64,000 nucleotides of DNA from UBA1447 sp964612185 (GTDB lineage: Bacteria > Bacillota > Clostridia > Oscillospirales > Acutalibacteraceae). Location of the stretch: NCBI GenBank assembly GCA_964612185.1, contig CAZTCR010000013.1, positions 3,154 to 67,153 of the forward strand, read 5' to 3'. A model generated the notes under the pieces. It was not told the origin of the DNA, did no database searches, and was given only the letters and a program-made list of their open reading frames with translations. Shown here one piece after another: positions 1-9,604 of this stretch (its first letter is position 1; each line of letters opens with the position of its first letter). The position numbers and the translations under genes are program-made.

Positions 1-139
1 CATCGCGGATGTCCTCACGCACTAAATCGCCTGTTGCCAGGTTTTTCAAGGTGATGCTGTCCGCATAGGTTTCAAGCTGGTTCGGATTCACACTTACAAC
101 ATTGCTGCTGCTCATTTTACTGATACCGGATATATCCAT
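1..139 (-). CDS. Hypothetical protein, N-terminal part only
   Basis: A reading frame starts at an ATG at 139 and runs off the left edge without a stop, giving about 46 residues that begin MDISGISKMSSSNVVSVNP. A GGAGG ribosome binding site lies about 8 bases upstream, so the start is credible. The visible part is Ser/Asn-rich, polar, and has no signal peptide or membrane segment. I do not recognise the family, and the rest of the gene is outside the window. Confidence 0.6.
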   Translation of the reverse strand, partial: MDISGISKMSSSNVVSVNPNQLETYADSITLKNLATGDLVREDIRD

Positions 140-276
140 GGCGGGTGCCTCCATTTATATAATTAATTGTCAAATCGATGCAAATCAATGCAGGAAAACA
201 TTTTTAAAAGAACAAGGTTGAATAAATCACCCTATGCTTGCCCTGGCGTTTGCCGGATCCTTACACCGGTAAAACA

Positions 277-1740
277 TCACGGTAAAAACACCATTCTATC
301 GATATCAGGCAGCTGAACCAGCTCAAACTGGCACAAGTATTCGTCAACCACATCAATCGTTGAGGTGGAAAGTACTTTAGGCTTTCGATTCGCTGCAATT
401 TCTTCCGGAGCAATGCCAAAAAATTGTGGAATATTATTAAAGTGAAACTGCTGCAAACCGACCGTATAGACACGGTTGTCATCGATGTCTTCGCCGTTGA
501 GGGTGAAACTTTCTATTACCCGCCTGCTCTTGGAATATGCCAAATGAAGCCCTTTGGACAACTGATAAAACTCTGTATGGCCTTCGAAGGATTCATCTCT
601 GAGCATAAATGCCATCATTTGCCGCAGCTGTTTGCCTGTGACGCAAATGCGGAAGACCGCGTCGTCATAGGGGAAAGCCACGAGCAAATCCTGCAATTCC
701 AAAATCGGTCCGAGCGCGTCCGTTCGGATGCTGCCGGACCCCAGCAGCATAATGTCCAGCCCAAGTGACTGCTGAAATATGTCGCTGAACAGGCTGCCAA
801 GTTGCGTCTGTTGGTTACGTACAGGGTGTGTAAACTCACTTTTAAAACGCGTGACAACCCGCGTGTATTTTTCATCGGTTTTTTCTTTATATTTTCTGAT
901 CAGATTTTCGAGTGCCGTATCCTGCGGGCAATGCTCGCTGTCGATGGGAATCATCTGCCATTCAAACGAATCAATAGCGTTCAAATCCTTGTCCACCATA
1001 ATGTCAAAACGACCGATTTGAGAGCTGCCCGTTGCCGCCTGTACAATCGGAATGCCGTTGACAACGCAAGGCTCCGCAAGCAGGGTATGGGAATGCCCGC
1101 CGATGATGATATCAACACCCCAATCTTTGTCCAGGCATTCAGCGAGTTTTTTATCCTCGTCAAAACCGATGTGCGTCAAGAGCACAGTAAAATCAATGTC
1201 TTCCGTACGGTAGGTGTTGCTGATTTTTCCGACCTCTTTCGCCGCTTCATTCACATCCACAAAGGTTCCGATCAATTTATCCTGCCTGGTTTGGGCGAGC
1301 ACTTCCTCTGTCAGCACACCGATAAACAGGATTTTCATCCCGCCAACCTCAAGAATGATATGCGAGCGGAACATTCTTGTATGGTTGGAAGTGATATAAA
1401 TATTAGCGTTAATGATCGGGAAGCGCGCGCACTTTTCCAAAAATAAAAGATGCGCGATGCCGTAGTCCACCTCATGGTTCCCCAGCGTGACAACATCCGG
1501 TGCGAGCAGGTTCATAATTTCAATGGTTGATACGCCCTGGTATTCCTGATCAATCAGTGAGCCGCGGAACATATCGCCGGATATGACATAGAGGGTGTTT
1601 TCCTCTTCATCCCGCACTTTATTGATGTAGCCCGAAAGCATGGAGACGCCGCCGAGGAGTTTTTCATCCATCTCCTTTGCCAAAAAGTCGCCGTGTAAAT
1701 CGTTGGAATGCAGAATCGTCAGTTTTTTAAGCTCTTTCAT
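277..1740 (-). CDS. 5'-nucleotidase / 2',3'-cyclic phosphodiesterase family metallophosphatase
   Basis: This 487-residue protein has the two-domain layout of the UshA/5'-nucleotidase family. The N-terminal calcineurin-like phosphoesterase domain carries the metal-binding motifs: D14 and H16 in HSNDLHGD, D56 in SGDMF, N88-H89-E90 in LGNHEVD, H190, and H216/H218 in GGHSH. The C-terminal half (about 290-487) matches the nucleotidase substrate-binding domain. The family hydrolyses nucleotides or related phosphate esters with two divalent metals. Unlike secreted members there is no signal peptide, so a cytoplasmic role is likely. The start at 1740 is chosen because GGGAGGAAG sits just upstream; a longer frame to 1806 lacks such a site. 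It lies 136 bases after the sialidase-like gene on the same strand and may be its last co-transcribed partner. The natural substrate is not known. Confidence 0.9.
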   Translation of the reverse strand: MKELKKLTILHSNDLHGDFLAKEMDEKLLGGVSMLSGYINKVRDEEENTLYVISGDMFRGSLIDQEYQGVSTIEIMNLLAPDVVTLGNHEVDYGIAHLLFLEKCARFPIINANIYITSNHTRMFRSHIILEVGGMKILFIGVLTEEVLAQTRQDKLIGTFVDVNEAAKEVGKISNTYRTEDIDFTVLLTHIGFDEDKKLAECLDKDWGVDIIIGGHSHTLLAEPCVVNGIPIVQAATGSSQIGRFDIMVDKDLNAIDSFEWQMIPIDSEHCPQDTALENLIRKYKEKTDEKYTRVVTRFKSEFTHPVRNQQTQLGSLFSDIFQQSLGLDIMLLGSGSIRTDALGPILELQDLLVAFPYDDAVFRICVTGKQLRQMMAFMLRDESFEGHTEFYQLSKGLHLAYSKSRRVIESFTLNGEDIDDNRVYTVGLQQFHFNNIPQFFGIAPEEIAANRKPKVLSTSTIDVVDEYLCQFELVQLPDIDRMVFLP

Positions 1741-1876
1741 TTTCTTCCTCCCACTAAAAATAAAATACACTCTTGCCAACAAGCCTTTGACTAATCCGGA
1801 GTTCAACTCCGTTTTAGTCAGAAATTAAGTATTTGCAAGGTTTTCATGCCGTAATTCTGTAAGACCCCGGGTGCTG

Positions 1877-4282
1877 TCAGATGCGTTTTATCGTCGCACA
1901 CCGGATATTGTTCATACCCTTTTCATCGTCATGGCTGTACGAAACATAGATAGTCCCGTCCGCTCCCTCGGTGATGGCCGAATAGCCGTTGTCTATGAAT
2001 CCATTGGTATCCAGTTCCAGCGGTGTGAGCTGCCAGTTCTTTCCCTCGTCAGCCGAAACAGCGATTTGCAGGCGTGAGCGATTGTGCGCCCGAACGCCCT
2101 TGCCTTTGTAGGCATCCGTCACAGACATCACCCACAAACCGCTTTTCAGCTTGACAATGTCAAACCCGCCCTCATGTTTGAGCGCTTGTTCGATACGCAG
2201 GTTCTCGTAATGTTCGCCGCCGTCCGGTGATTCACAGCTGATAACATGGTTGGAAGGCTCGCCGTTTCGGAAATAGGATCGGAGAATGCCGTTTTCGAGT
2301 ACAACGCTCGCCGCTTGCTCCGGCGCAGTAAAGCCGAAGGGCAAGCCATATCCCCAGGTGTCACCGCCGTCATCTGTAAAAGCCGTCAGGGAGCAGTGAA
2401 TACCGTCGGAATACAACGGCAGCATCAGCCTGGTTTTGCCGCCGTATTCAAACTCCGTCGGCTTGTTTTTGGTCTGCCAGCCGAGTGAGCGGGTAATCGG
2501 CCGCCATTTTTTATACGGGATATCCGCGCCCGCGGCAACCCTGCAGATTCTCTCCGCTTCCCACCAAAGGTAGATTTCAAAGAACGGTGTCACACCGGCA
2601 AATTTGCGTCCCTCGCGGACAAAATCGACTGCGGCTTTCATTGAGTTTCTTAACGAAACAACAAAGCTGTCTGTGATATAACGGTCCTCCATCTTCACAT
2701 ACGCATCCGCAGCTAACGGGTGTTGCGCAAACTGCCGTTCGGTGATGTAACGACACTCGCCGTTCACTTCACCGTATGTATACCGCCCGTTTTCAAAACC
2801 CGTGGCTTTCCCCTGCAGCTCGTCATATCTGGAAGGGTTCAGTATCCCGCGGCCATGCCACTGCGGTGCTTGTGTATAACCGTTGGCATACTCGTAAAAG
2901 CCTTTTTCCGCATACCGGTACTTGGGTTGCGATGTTTCCCAGCAGTTGGCAAGCACAGGGTACCAAAAGAACCAAAGCCGGTTGTTTTTGTCAACAAAAA
3001 CTGTCGGGTTGCAGTCCGCCATGCCGGCCACATCCGCAATCACAAACGGCTCCTGCCATGCGCCGCCCGCCGGCTTTCTTGCCGCCAAAATCCTGCCGTC
3101 GTTCCCCTTGCGTTCCCCGTCGGATTGAAACCAGACGCTGATGAGCTCACCGTTATGCAGGCAGGCGATGCCGGAGCCGTGTGCATGCTCTTTGATAAGG
3201 GGAAAGATATCTTCAATGAACGGCGTTTCATACCCGTCCAACCCGGCGATTTTTACCGGTTCATATTTTTTGAACGGTGAATCCGCGGTCTTTTTCTTGG
3301 AAAAATCAAGAATCCGCTCATTGAGCACCATTGTTTTCGCGAAGCGGAAAAACTTAACCGGTGCGGGTGCCGCCAATACTTTTATCTTGTTTTGCCGATA
3401 CCACTTTTTTTCCGGCTGCAATGCTTCCCCTGTGCAGAAGTTTAATGCGAATTGCGTGGGGTCATAAAGATTCTCCCAGGTTTTACCCAAATCTCCGGTG
3501 TTACCGACCAAAACAGAGCCGTCATCTTTCTTTATCACGAGGCTGATGACACCGTTATTTTCATTGAGAACGAATTCATCCCTATCACCGAGTGAACAGA
3601 TGAGATAATCATGGCTGTCAAAGTTTTCACCTTGATCAAATGAATACAAGAGCAGCGCGCAAGAGAAAATGTTGGAATACACCGGCAAAACCAGCGCATT
3701 CTTGCCCTCATATTCGACTTCGAGCGGCGCGCCTCTCAACGAAAAGCCCGTCCGTCGCGCAAACGGGTAATGGTTTTCGGCAATCTTGACACCATAGAGC
3801 TTGCCCAGCGCGAGAGCGCGTTTTTCTTCGACAAATTTGTTGAAAGTTTCTCCAGAAAATCCGGGTTTCTCCGCAAGAACCTTGCCGATTGCCTCACATC
3901 TTCTACACAGCTCCGGTGAAAAGGTGTCGGCCGCCTCATTTACCCCCGCGCTTTCCCTGGCATCGGTAAAGCTGCCGCCCAAGCGGGGATATATTGCGTC
4001 CATGCATGCCCAACGGATGCCATTTTCGCCGTAACTGCCTTTTAGCGCATAGGCGAACATCGGCTGCGCGGTGTCGATATCCACGCAGTGTATGGCCGTA
4101 TAAAAAAGCCAAAGGGCTTCGCTTTTATCTATGTATAAAAAAGGGTTGGTGCATATCGGATTCGAAATTTCACACAGCAGAACTGACACGCCCTCTCCGA
4201 CCGGCACACAGGATATCTCAATTTTTCCGTCGTAACCGGTTGCTTTCAGCATACCGCCGCTGTTTAATTCAACTTCGTTCAT
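1877..4282 (-). CDS. Sialidase-fold (BNR/Asp-box) glycosidase-like protein
   Basis: This 801-residue protein has several Asp-box motifs (S/T-x-D-x-G-x-T-W type) typical of sialidase beta-propellers: SFDQGENF and TGDLGKTW in the first half, then TDDGGDTW, SPDGGEHY and SADEGKNW in the second. The spacing suggests two propellers or one long duplicated one. Sialidase-family proteins release terminal sialic acids or related sugars, but the fold also occurs in other exo-glycosidases, so substrate is open. No signal peptide is visible, so it probably acts inside the cell on imported oligosaccharides. The ATG at 4282 follows a clear CGGAGG site. It sits 147 bases downstream of the MFS transporter gene, in line with a scheme in which a secreted glycosidase, a transporter and an intracellular glycosidase act in sequence. 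Confidence 0.75.
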   Translation of the reverse strand: MNEVELNSGGMLKATGYDGKIEISCVPVGEGVSVLLCEISNPICTNPFLYIDKSEALWLFYTAIHCVDIDTAQPMFAYALKGSYGENGIRWACMDAIYPRLGGSFTDARESAGVNEAADTFSPELCRRCEAIGKVLAEKPGFSGETFNKFVEEKRALALGKLYGVKIAENHYPFARRTGFSLRGAPLEVEYEGKNALVLPVYSNIFSCALLLYSFDQGENFDSHDYLICSLGDRDEFVLNENNGVISLVIKKDDGSVLVGNTGDLGKTWENLYDPTQFALNFCTGEALQPEKKWYRQNKIKVLAAPAPVKFFRFAKTMVLNERILDFSKKKTADSPFKKYEPVKIAGLDGYETPFIEDIFPLIKEHAHGSGIACLHNGELISVWFQSDGERKGNDGRILAARKPAGGAWQEPFVIADVAGMADCNPTVFVDKNNRLWFFWYPVLANCWETSQPKYRYAEKGFYEYANGYTQAPQWHGRGILNPSRYDELQGKATGFENGRYTYGEVNGECRYITERQFAQHPLAADAYVKMEDRYITDSFVVSLRNSMKAAVDFVREGRKFAGVTPFFEIYLWWEAERICRVAAGADIPYKKWRPITRSLGWQTKNKPTEFEYGGKTRLMLPLYSDGIHCSLTAFTDDGGDTWGYGLPFGFTAPEQAASVVLENGILRSYFRNGEPSNHVISCESPDGGEHYENLRIEQALKHEGGFDIVKLKSGLWVMSVTDAYKGKGVRAHNRSRLQIAVSADEGKNWQLTPLELDTNGFIDNGYSAITEGADGTIYVSYSHDDEKGMNNIRCATIKRI

Positions 4283-4429
4283 GGTAAACCTCCGAATTTA
4301 GACTGTAGATATCGGACATTAGATTTTAGATATCCGGTGCGGTGAGGACATTGCCCGGTTCTCCGATTCTTTTCAAATGCTTACCGCAGCAAAGCCGCTC
4401 TTCTCAAACGCAACCCAAACTGCTAACCA

Positions 4430-5599
4430 CTAACTTCTGTCCTCTCGCACGGGCGTTCTCATCACAAAAAACAAAGCAATGCCCGCCGCTAACGCCAATG
4501 ACCCGCCGAAGAAGAACGGCGCGGAAGGGCTGACATTGTCCCACAAGAAACCGGCGATGGTTGAGGCGGGTAATAGCGCGATACCAACAAGTGAGGAGTG
4601 AAGCCCCAGCATGGTCCCCTTTAACTCCTTTGGTGATATCTCAGCAATAAACGCCCGTTCCACCCCAGCTGTCATTGCAGTGTAAACGCCATAAATAACA
4701 AACATTAACACAACAGCCGCTTTGCTGCCCGCAACGGCAAACCCGAAATACACCACGGCGAAAACCGCGTAACCCGTCACCAGCAGCCGCTTGCGACCGA
4801 CCCTGTCAGACAGTTTCCCAAGCGGCATAGCCAGCAGGGAGGCAGAAACATTATAAATAAAATAGAGCAGTACAACATTCGCCGGGCTGAAGCCTTTATT
4901 CTGCGCACGCAGCAGCAAAAAAGCGTTGGAGGAATTGCCAAGCGTAAACACAAAAGCAATCCCTAAGAACAGTTTCAGGCGCATATCCAGCTTGCCGAAG
5001 TTTTTAAAAAAATTTACGCTGCCGGTTTCGCACCGCGGCAATCTTTTTTCCCGCACAAAACCCAACATCATCAGACCGAGCGCGGCGGGAATTGCCGAAG
5101 CAATGAAAAGCCGCTTGTAATCAAAATCGCCTGCGCTGAAGCGTATAAGAAAGAAAGCGAATAAAATACCGATGGCTGACCCCGCCATATCCATTGCCTT
5201 ATGCAGCCCGAACGCCTTACCGAGGTTATCCTTTGGCGCGCTTTCACATATCAGCACATCCCGCGGCGCGGTCCGGACGCCCTTGCCCACCCGGTCAATC
5301 ACCCTTGCGCCAAGCACACCCGGCCAGGTGGTTGAAAGCAACAGCGCAAGTTTGTACACCAACCCGCCTGAATAACCCGCAAACGCCAATCGCTTTTTGC
5401 GGTTGTATTTGTCGGCAATATGGCCGCTGAAGACTTTCAGAATACTCGCGAGGCTTTCGGCAATGCCTTCGATAACCCCGACAATCGCGGGCGTGGCACC
5501 AAAAACATTCACCAAATAAAGCGGAATGATGGGATACACCATCTCGCTGCTGATATCCGAAAAGAAACTGACCAAGCCGAGTAAAACAATGTTGAGCAT
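4430..5599 (-). CDS. Major facilitator superfamily transporter
   Basis: This 389-residue protein has about twelve hydrophobic segments and MFS signatures. The loop after the second helix reads GHIADKYNRKKRL, close to the MFS motif A (G-x-x-x-D-R-x-G-R-R/K), and a second copy after the domain swap reads GKLSDRVGRKRLL. Members of this subgroup, with DISSEMVYPIIP near the N terminus, are annotated only as MFS permeases; the substrate is unknown. The start at MLNIVLLG (5599) has an AGAGG site upstream and lies 16 bases after the stop of the GH42-like gene, so the two are almost certainly co-transcribed. Context suggests uptake of the sugar released by that enzyme, but efflux cannot be excluded. 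Confidence 0.85.
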   Translation of the reverse strand: MLNIVLLGLVSFFSDISSEMVYPIIPLYLVNVFGATPAIVGVIEGIAESLASILKVFSGHIADKYNRKKRLAFAGYSGGLVYKLALLLSTTWPGVLGARVIDRVGKGVRTAPRDVLICESAPKDNLGKAFGLHKAMDMAGSAIGILFAFFLIRFSAGDFDYKRLFIASAIPAALGLMMLGFVREKRLPRCETGSVNFFKNFGKLDMRLKLFLGIAFVFTLGNSSNAFLLLRAQNKGFSPANVVLLYFIYNVSASLLAMPLGKLSDRVGRKRLLVTGYAVFAVVYFGFAVAGSKAAVVLMFVIYGVYTAMTAGVERAFIAEISPKELKGTMLGLHSSLVGIALLPASTIAGFLWDNVSPSAPFFFGGSLALAAGIALFFVMRTPVREDRS

Positions 5600-5615
5600 A
5601 CTCACGCCTCTGTTC

Positions 5616-8018
5616 TTACTTTTCAATACTGAACAGCATCGGTTCATAGGGTTCCAGGGTGAAGTTATTCGCCACCTGATTTTCACCGATCAATTCGTCC
5701 ATTTTACCGATGGTCTTGCCTTTATAAACGAGCGAAGCATTCCGGATGACCTTTTTGTTGTAATTGCAGACATTGACCAGCAGTTTGCCGTTATATTCCG
5801 TTACACGCCATTCGGTCCCGGTTACCGGCGTGTTCAGCAATCCCCGGACGAGCATCACATCATTGGGACTCAATTCCAGTATTTTATTTCTCAATGAGAC
5901 GGGTGTCATCACAAGCAGCGGAGGCGCCAGCAGAATGGAAATAACATTTCTTTTAAAAGTGATGTATTCAAAAACTCCTTTTGTTGTATCGATATGAAAC
6001 GGAATAAAAAAGTTGATTATTTTTGTAAGTGCCCCCGCCAACGCATCAACCAAACCCCAAATCAAATTCGTGCCATAGACGGTACAGTTGTCATAAGTCT
6101 CTTTCAGCAGTTCTTTATCCTGCGGATTGCCGAATTCATCCCGGTCCATGCATTTACTCATCAGCAGAACCTCGTTGCCGGCCTTTGCGTAGTCGTTCAC
6201 TGCTGTCAAGGTTTTTGACTTTACAGCAATAGCGTTGGGGATTATCAGCAAACAGCCGTCTTCTAAATCGTCGATTGTATTTTCCGTGACATATTTAACG
6301 CTTTTACCTGCGCAGGCCGCTGCCTCCACCGCAAGCAAAACAGAATTGGTATACCAGGCATCATACACCCTGGATGTATCCGCAAATAAAATGGCCACAT
6401 CATCTTTCGTGTTGTCAAACGCCTGCACCTCATAAGACAAACGGTTCAAATCAAGCGCTGCCTCGCCGACGGAAGCGATACATTCCGGGCGCATGAGAAT
6501 ACTGCCGTTAAAATCGCTCGCGTCGTCAAAAGAGCGTTCCCATACCCAAATGGTATTCGCGTCCCGGCCATGAATCCCGCCCTGCCACATATCCGCGCCC
6601 ACAAATGAGGCGAGCAGGCGGTTTTCCTCATCGCTGTAGAGCTGTGAACGGTCGCCGATGATATGGTCTTCCGAATTGATGATCGGCGCGTTTTTCACAT
6701 CACCGATAAAATCATACCAGGCTGTTTTATAGAACATTTTGAAGTTGTCAAAGTCAATATTAGACCAGGTGTCGTGCCCGTTAAAATCGCAGAACTCCGC
6801 GAACTGCTCATAGCTTGTGCCTCTCCAGGCGGAAGTTTCTGCAAAAGACATATAACTCATAATCTTTGCGTCCACCGGGATATCCGGCGCATATTCCTTG
6901 ATGATGCCCGTCATCCATTGGTGCCAGCCGGAAAACAGACCGTTGTTGAACTGCACCCATTCACTCGCCAGGGCGGAGCGCTCGGTGTCGGGCGGCATCT
7001 GTATTTCCTCAAAACTGCTGAATGTAGTACCGAGCGTTTCATTCAGCTGAGCGACGGATGCAAATTTACTTGTTAAATATTCCTGCCACAGCCGGTAATC
7101 ATAAGTTGAACCGGAACTGACATAGACGGGCTCGTTTGTGAGGCAAATATCAAACAGCGCGTCATAATCTTTTATAACCGGTATGATTGTACGCAGATAG
7201 ACTTCAATTACTCTTCGCGCAACCGGATGGTTGATGTGGTAACCCAGAAACCCGCCGGCCGTGCCGAACTTTAAATCCGAATAAATGTCATAGAGAAATG
7301 ATGGAAAATAATGCATAGAAAGCAGCAGGCTCACACACACATTGTTATCCTGCGCTCTTTGAAGCATCGGGACAATTCTGCTATATATCTCCGCGGTGCT
7401 GATATCAAATTGATCGTCATCCGTCAGCCCCGCATGGCTCCCCTGCCCGCGCGGTACAATAACGGAACTGGGGCCGATTTCGTTTTGAATAATACTCGCG
7501 CCGAGGTTGTTCATCACCGGGATATCATTGGACGCGCTGCCGAAATGACCGTAGCCGACAAAATAGACCGGGCGTTCGCCCTGCGTGGTGTTGGCAGTGA
7601 TGGAACCGCCGTCTATCCTGCGCTCGCTCGAGAGATATTTGGGCACATGCAGCGACTGTTTGCTGCCGTTTAAATACCCTTCCAGGTTCGCCTTTGCCTC
7701 ATCATAAAGCCGGTTGAGCGAGTTGACGGTGAAGGTCAGCTGCTCGGTGTAATTGTTTGCCTTATCCTCCGCCAAAAGCTGCGCGTACTTTTTAAGCACA
7801 GCAATTTTTACCGTTTCATAGTCGCTGGGGATGCTTTTGTTTTGACACTGCAATACCAAGCCGTCCAGCTCGGCAATCATCGCATCAAGCTCCGACAAAT
7901 CAAGCTCCGCAATGTTTTCGGTTTCGGTTATCCCGGCGGCAGAACCTTGCAGCCCCGTTGCTGAAAGAAAAATGGACAGTGCCAGCAGAATGGCGAGGAA
8001 CTTTTTAATTTGATTCAT
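5616..8018 (-). CDS. Secreted GH42-like beta-galactosidase family protein
   Basis: This 800-residue protein begins with a signal peptide (MNQIKK, hydrophobic core, cleavage near ATGLQGSAAG). A helical spacer follows to about residue 120, then a TIM-barrel region resembling the GH42/GH-A clan. The likely acid/base glutamate is in FDICLTNEPVYV and a possible nucleophile glutamate in PIINSEDHIIGD. A Rossmann-like trimerisation-type domain follows (VAILFADTSRVYD, LIIPNAIAVKSKTL), then a beta-rich tail. That order is seen in GH42 enzymes, which release beta-galactosides or related pyranosides. The ATG at 8018 is preferred over one six codons upstream because it has AAGGGA at suitable spacing. Secretion outside the cell with an MFS gene directly downstream fits a polysaccharide-scavenging role. 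Exact specificity cannot be read from sequence. Confidence 0.7.
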   Translation of the reverse strand: MNQIKKFLAILLALSIFLSATGLQGSAAGITETENIAELDLSELDAMIAELDGLVLQCQNKSIPSDYETVKIAVLKKYAQLLAEDKANNYTEQLTFTVNSLNRLYDEAKANLEGYLNGSKQSLHVPKYLSSERRIDGGSITANTTQGERPVYFVGYGHFGSASNDIPVMNNLGASIIQNEIGPSSVIVPRGQGSHAGLTDDDQFDISTAEIYSRIVPMLQRAQDNNVCVSLLLSMHYFPSFLYDIYSDLKFGTAGGFLGYHINHPVARRVIEVYLRTIIPVIKDYDALFDICLTNEPVYVSSGSTYDYRLWQEYLTSKFASVAQLNETLGTTFSSFEEIQMPPDTERSALASEWVQFNNGLFSGWHQWMTGIIKEYAPDIPVDAKIMSYMSFAETSAWRGTSYEQFAEFCDFNGHDTWSNIDFDNFKMFYKTAWYDFIGDVKNAPIINSEDHIIGDRSQLYSDEENRLLASFVGADMWQGGIHGRDANTIWVWERSFDDASDFNGSILMRPECIASVGEAALDLNRLSYEVQAFDNTKDDVAILFADTSRVYDAWYTNSVLLAVEAAACAGKSVKYVTENTIDDLEDGCLLIIPNAIAVKSKTLTAVNDYAKAGNEVLLMSKCMDRDEFGNPQDKELLKETYDNCTVYGTNLIWGLVDALAGALTKIINFFIPFHIDTTKGVFEYITFKRNVISILLAPPLLVMTPVSLRNKILELSPNDVMLVRGLLNTPVTGTEWRVTEYNGKLLVNVCNYNKKVIRNASLVYKGKTIGKMDELIGENQVANNFTLEPYEPMLFSIEK

Positions 8019-8088
8019 ACCAACATCCCTTTTCATATTTTACTTGCCGGACAGCACACTTCTCAGCCAAGCACTGAACCTAATATAT

Positions 8089-8116
8089 AGCATAGCATTT
8101 CCCGCTGAAAATGCAA
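8089..8116 (-). promoter_or_regulatory. Predicted sigma-A promoter of the GH42-like operon
   Basis: Reading the minus strand, TTGCAT (8116-8111) and TATGCT (8094-8089) are separated by 16 bases, about 70 bases upstream of the chosen start at 8018. The match is moderate. Between here and 8201 the only other structure is the terminator of the preceding gene. Confidence 0.4.
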
Positions 8117-8138
8117 TAAAAATCATCCCGCCTGCGGT

Positions 8139-8173
8139 AAAAAACACAGGGACACCCAAAAGGCGCCCCTGTG
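8139..8173 (-). terminator. Intrinsic terminator after the zinc-ribbon gene
   Basis: On the minus strand CACAGGGGCGCC pairs with GGTGTCCCTGTG (12 pairs including two G-U) around a short T-rich loop, followed by six T residues. It lies 29 bases after the stop of the zinc-ribbon gene and separates it from the GH42-like operon. Confidence 0.8.
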
Positions 8174-8201
8174 GTTAATCCATATTGATTTTCTACTGAT
8201 T

Positions 8202-9020
8202 TTAGTAGGTCAAAAAATCCGAGATAAAATCAAGCCCGTTAAGCACATACCATTTTGAACCGCTCTTGACAGCAATGATGTCCATCGTTTCCCTGTCCTC
8301 ATCATCGTCACCCTTGACTTCCAGCAATACGGTGACCCTGGTAACGGATTTGATTTTGCCCTTAAAGTAATCTTCGTCCGCCTCGTAAGTGCTGATGGCT
8401 TCATCCTTATCGGTGCCCTCAAGTTCTTCGGAGTCTGTTACAGAAACCGATATTTTTGCGTTGTCGCCGAATTCGTCCTCCAGTTCTACATAAGCATCCT
8501 CTTTGGCGTCTTTAAATTCCTGCTTAAGATTGCCGGCGTCCAATCCTTCTTCGATTTCAAAGTATTTTTCGATGTCAATAAAGGAATACTTTTCCGCCTT
8601 GGCATAGTCAAAATCAAATACCGCTTCCAAATAACCTTTTGCCGCATCTTCCGCGTTGCCGCCGGTGAAGATGAGCACAAGTGCTACCGCCACTACGGCT
8701 GTCAATAAAATCCCGATAACAGCAATTAATCCCGTTTTCTTCTTTTTAGGGCCAGCGGGCGGAGCATAGACCGGCGGTTGTGCGTACTGCGATGCGGGTT
8801 GAGCGGGTGCATACTGCGGCTGATTATATTGGGGTTGTGTGTACTGCGGTTGGGCGACCGGAGGAGGTGCATACTGTGGGGGTGTCACCGGCGGAGGGGG
8901 CGGGGGTGCGATTGGTTGCTGGGTGACCGGTTGCGGAGGAACTGCCGCGGTCGAAGCACCGCAGTTTGCGCAGAAGTTCACGCCTTCATCGTTTTGGGTG
9001 CCGCATTTTTGACAAAACAT
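8202..9020 (-). CDS. Zinc-ribbon membrane protein with Pro/Gln-rich linker
   Basis: The 272-residue protein opens with a double zinc-ribbon knuckle, CQKC...CANC (residues 3-20). A linker rich in Pro, Gln and Tyr follows (about 25-90, with repeated QPQY/QYAP units), then a basic stretch PKKKKTG, one transmembrane helix (GLIAVIGILLTAVVAVALVL) and an acidic outer domain of about 150 residues with DUF4878/lumazine-like character. This topology, with cytoplasmic zinc ribbon and extracellular domain, is common in Firmicutes, and the function is not known. The start has a long purine-rich GAGGGAGAGAG site. A possible promoter (TTGCAT, 16 bases, GATAAA) lies just upstream, so it need not depend on the aromatic operon 130 bases away. 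A strong terminator follows. Confidence 0.8.
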   Translation of the reverse strand: MFCQKCGTQNDEGVNFCANCGASTAAVPPQPVTQQPIAPPPPPPVTPPQYAPPPVAQPQYTQPQYNQPQYAPAQPASQYAQPPVYAPPAGPKKKKTGLIAVIGILLTAVVAVALVLIFTGGNAEDAAKGYLEAVFDFDYAKAEKYSFIDIEKYFEIEEGLDAGNLKQEFKDAKEDAYVELEDEFGDNAKISVSVTDSEELEGTDKDEAISTYEADEDYFKGKIKSVTRVTVLLEVKGDDDEDRETMDIIAVKSGSKWYVLNGLDFISDFLTY

Positions 9021-9152
9021 CTTGCTCTCTCCCTCTCATATAGTTGTTTGTTTTCTGCTGGTTAGAGTTTATCATAGCACATCTTATAATGCAACCGAAA
9101 ATAGCAGCGCGTTCTTTCAGAATCTTGCGGGCGTATAAAACCTTTATTCACA

Positions 9153-9581
9153 TTAAATGTTGTCTTTCAAAAACAGCACCGCTTGCCTATATCCTTCAAG
9201 CCCGAGCCCCTTAAAAGTCCTCACACAAGCCATGCCGGCGTATGATATATGCCGGAACGCTTCGCGTTTGGCGATATCGGTCAAATGCACTTCGACAGCG
9301 GGAATCGAAACGGCTTTCAACGCGTCCAAAATCGCGATACTGGTATGCGTATACGCCGCGGGGTTGATGACGATACCGTCAAACTTACCCAGCGCGCCCT
9401 GAATGGCATCGACAATGTCCCCCTCGTGGTTGGATTGATAGCATTCAACCTCAATACCATGTTCAGCGCAGACTTTGCCGATAAAGGCAAGCAGATCTTC
9501 ATAGGTGACGATGCCGTAGATGTTTTTTTCACGGATGCCGAGCATATTGATATTCGGACCGTTTATAACCAGTATTTTCAT
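9153..9581 (-). CDS. aroQ: 3-dehydroquinate dehydratase, type II
   Basis: The 142-residue length and motifs match type II dehydroquinases, which remove water from 3-dehydroquinate in the third step of the shikimate pathway. The N-terminal ILVINGPNINMLG loop, catalytic Tyr in REKNIYG, the YQSNHEGDIVD segment with its catalytic His region, INPAAYTHTSIAI and EVHLTDI are all present in family order. The ATG at 9581 is used; an upstream TTG seven codons earlier is in frame but the ATG matches the family N terminus. It lies 23 bases downstream of the aroE/aroK fusion and is the last gene of the aromatic operon. No clear terminator was found between it and the zinc-ribbon gene, so some read-through is possible. 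Confidence 0.95.
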   Translation of the reverse strand: MKILVINGPNINMLGIREKNIYGIVTYEDLLAFIGKVCAEHGIEVECYQSNHEGDIVDAIQGALGKFDGIVINPAAYTHTSIAILDALKAVSIPAVEVHLTDIAKREAFRHISYAGMACVRTFKGLGLEGYRQAVLFLKDNI

Positions 9582-9604
9582 CCCGTATCCCAATCCTTTC
9601 AAAG

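Noticed and set aside
802..1446. 214-codon open frame on the plus strand
   Set aside because: Antisense to the 5'-nucleotidase-family gene, whose metal motifs are complete.
4283..4429. Partial direct repeats TAGATATC-GG and TGCTAACCACTAAC
   Set aside because: Too short and degenerate to define an element on their own; mentioned only as possible debris of the inverted-repeat family.
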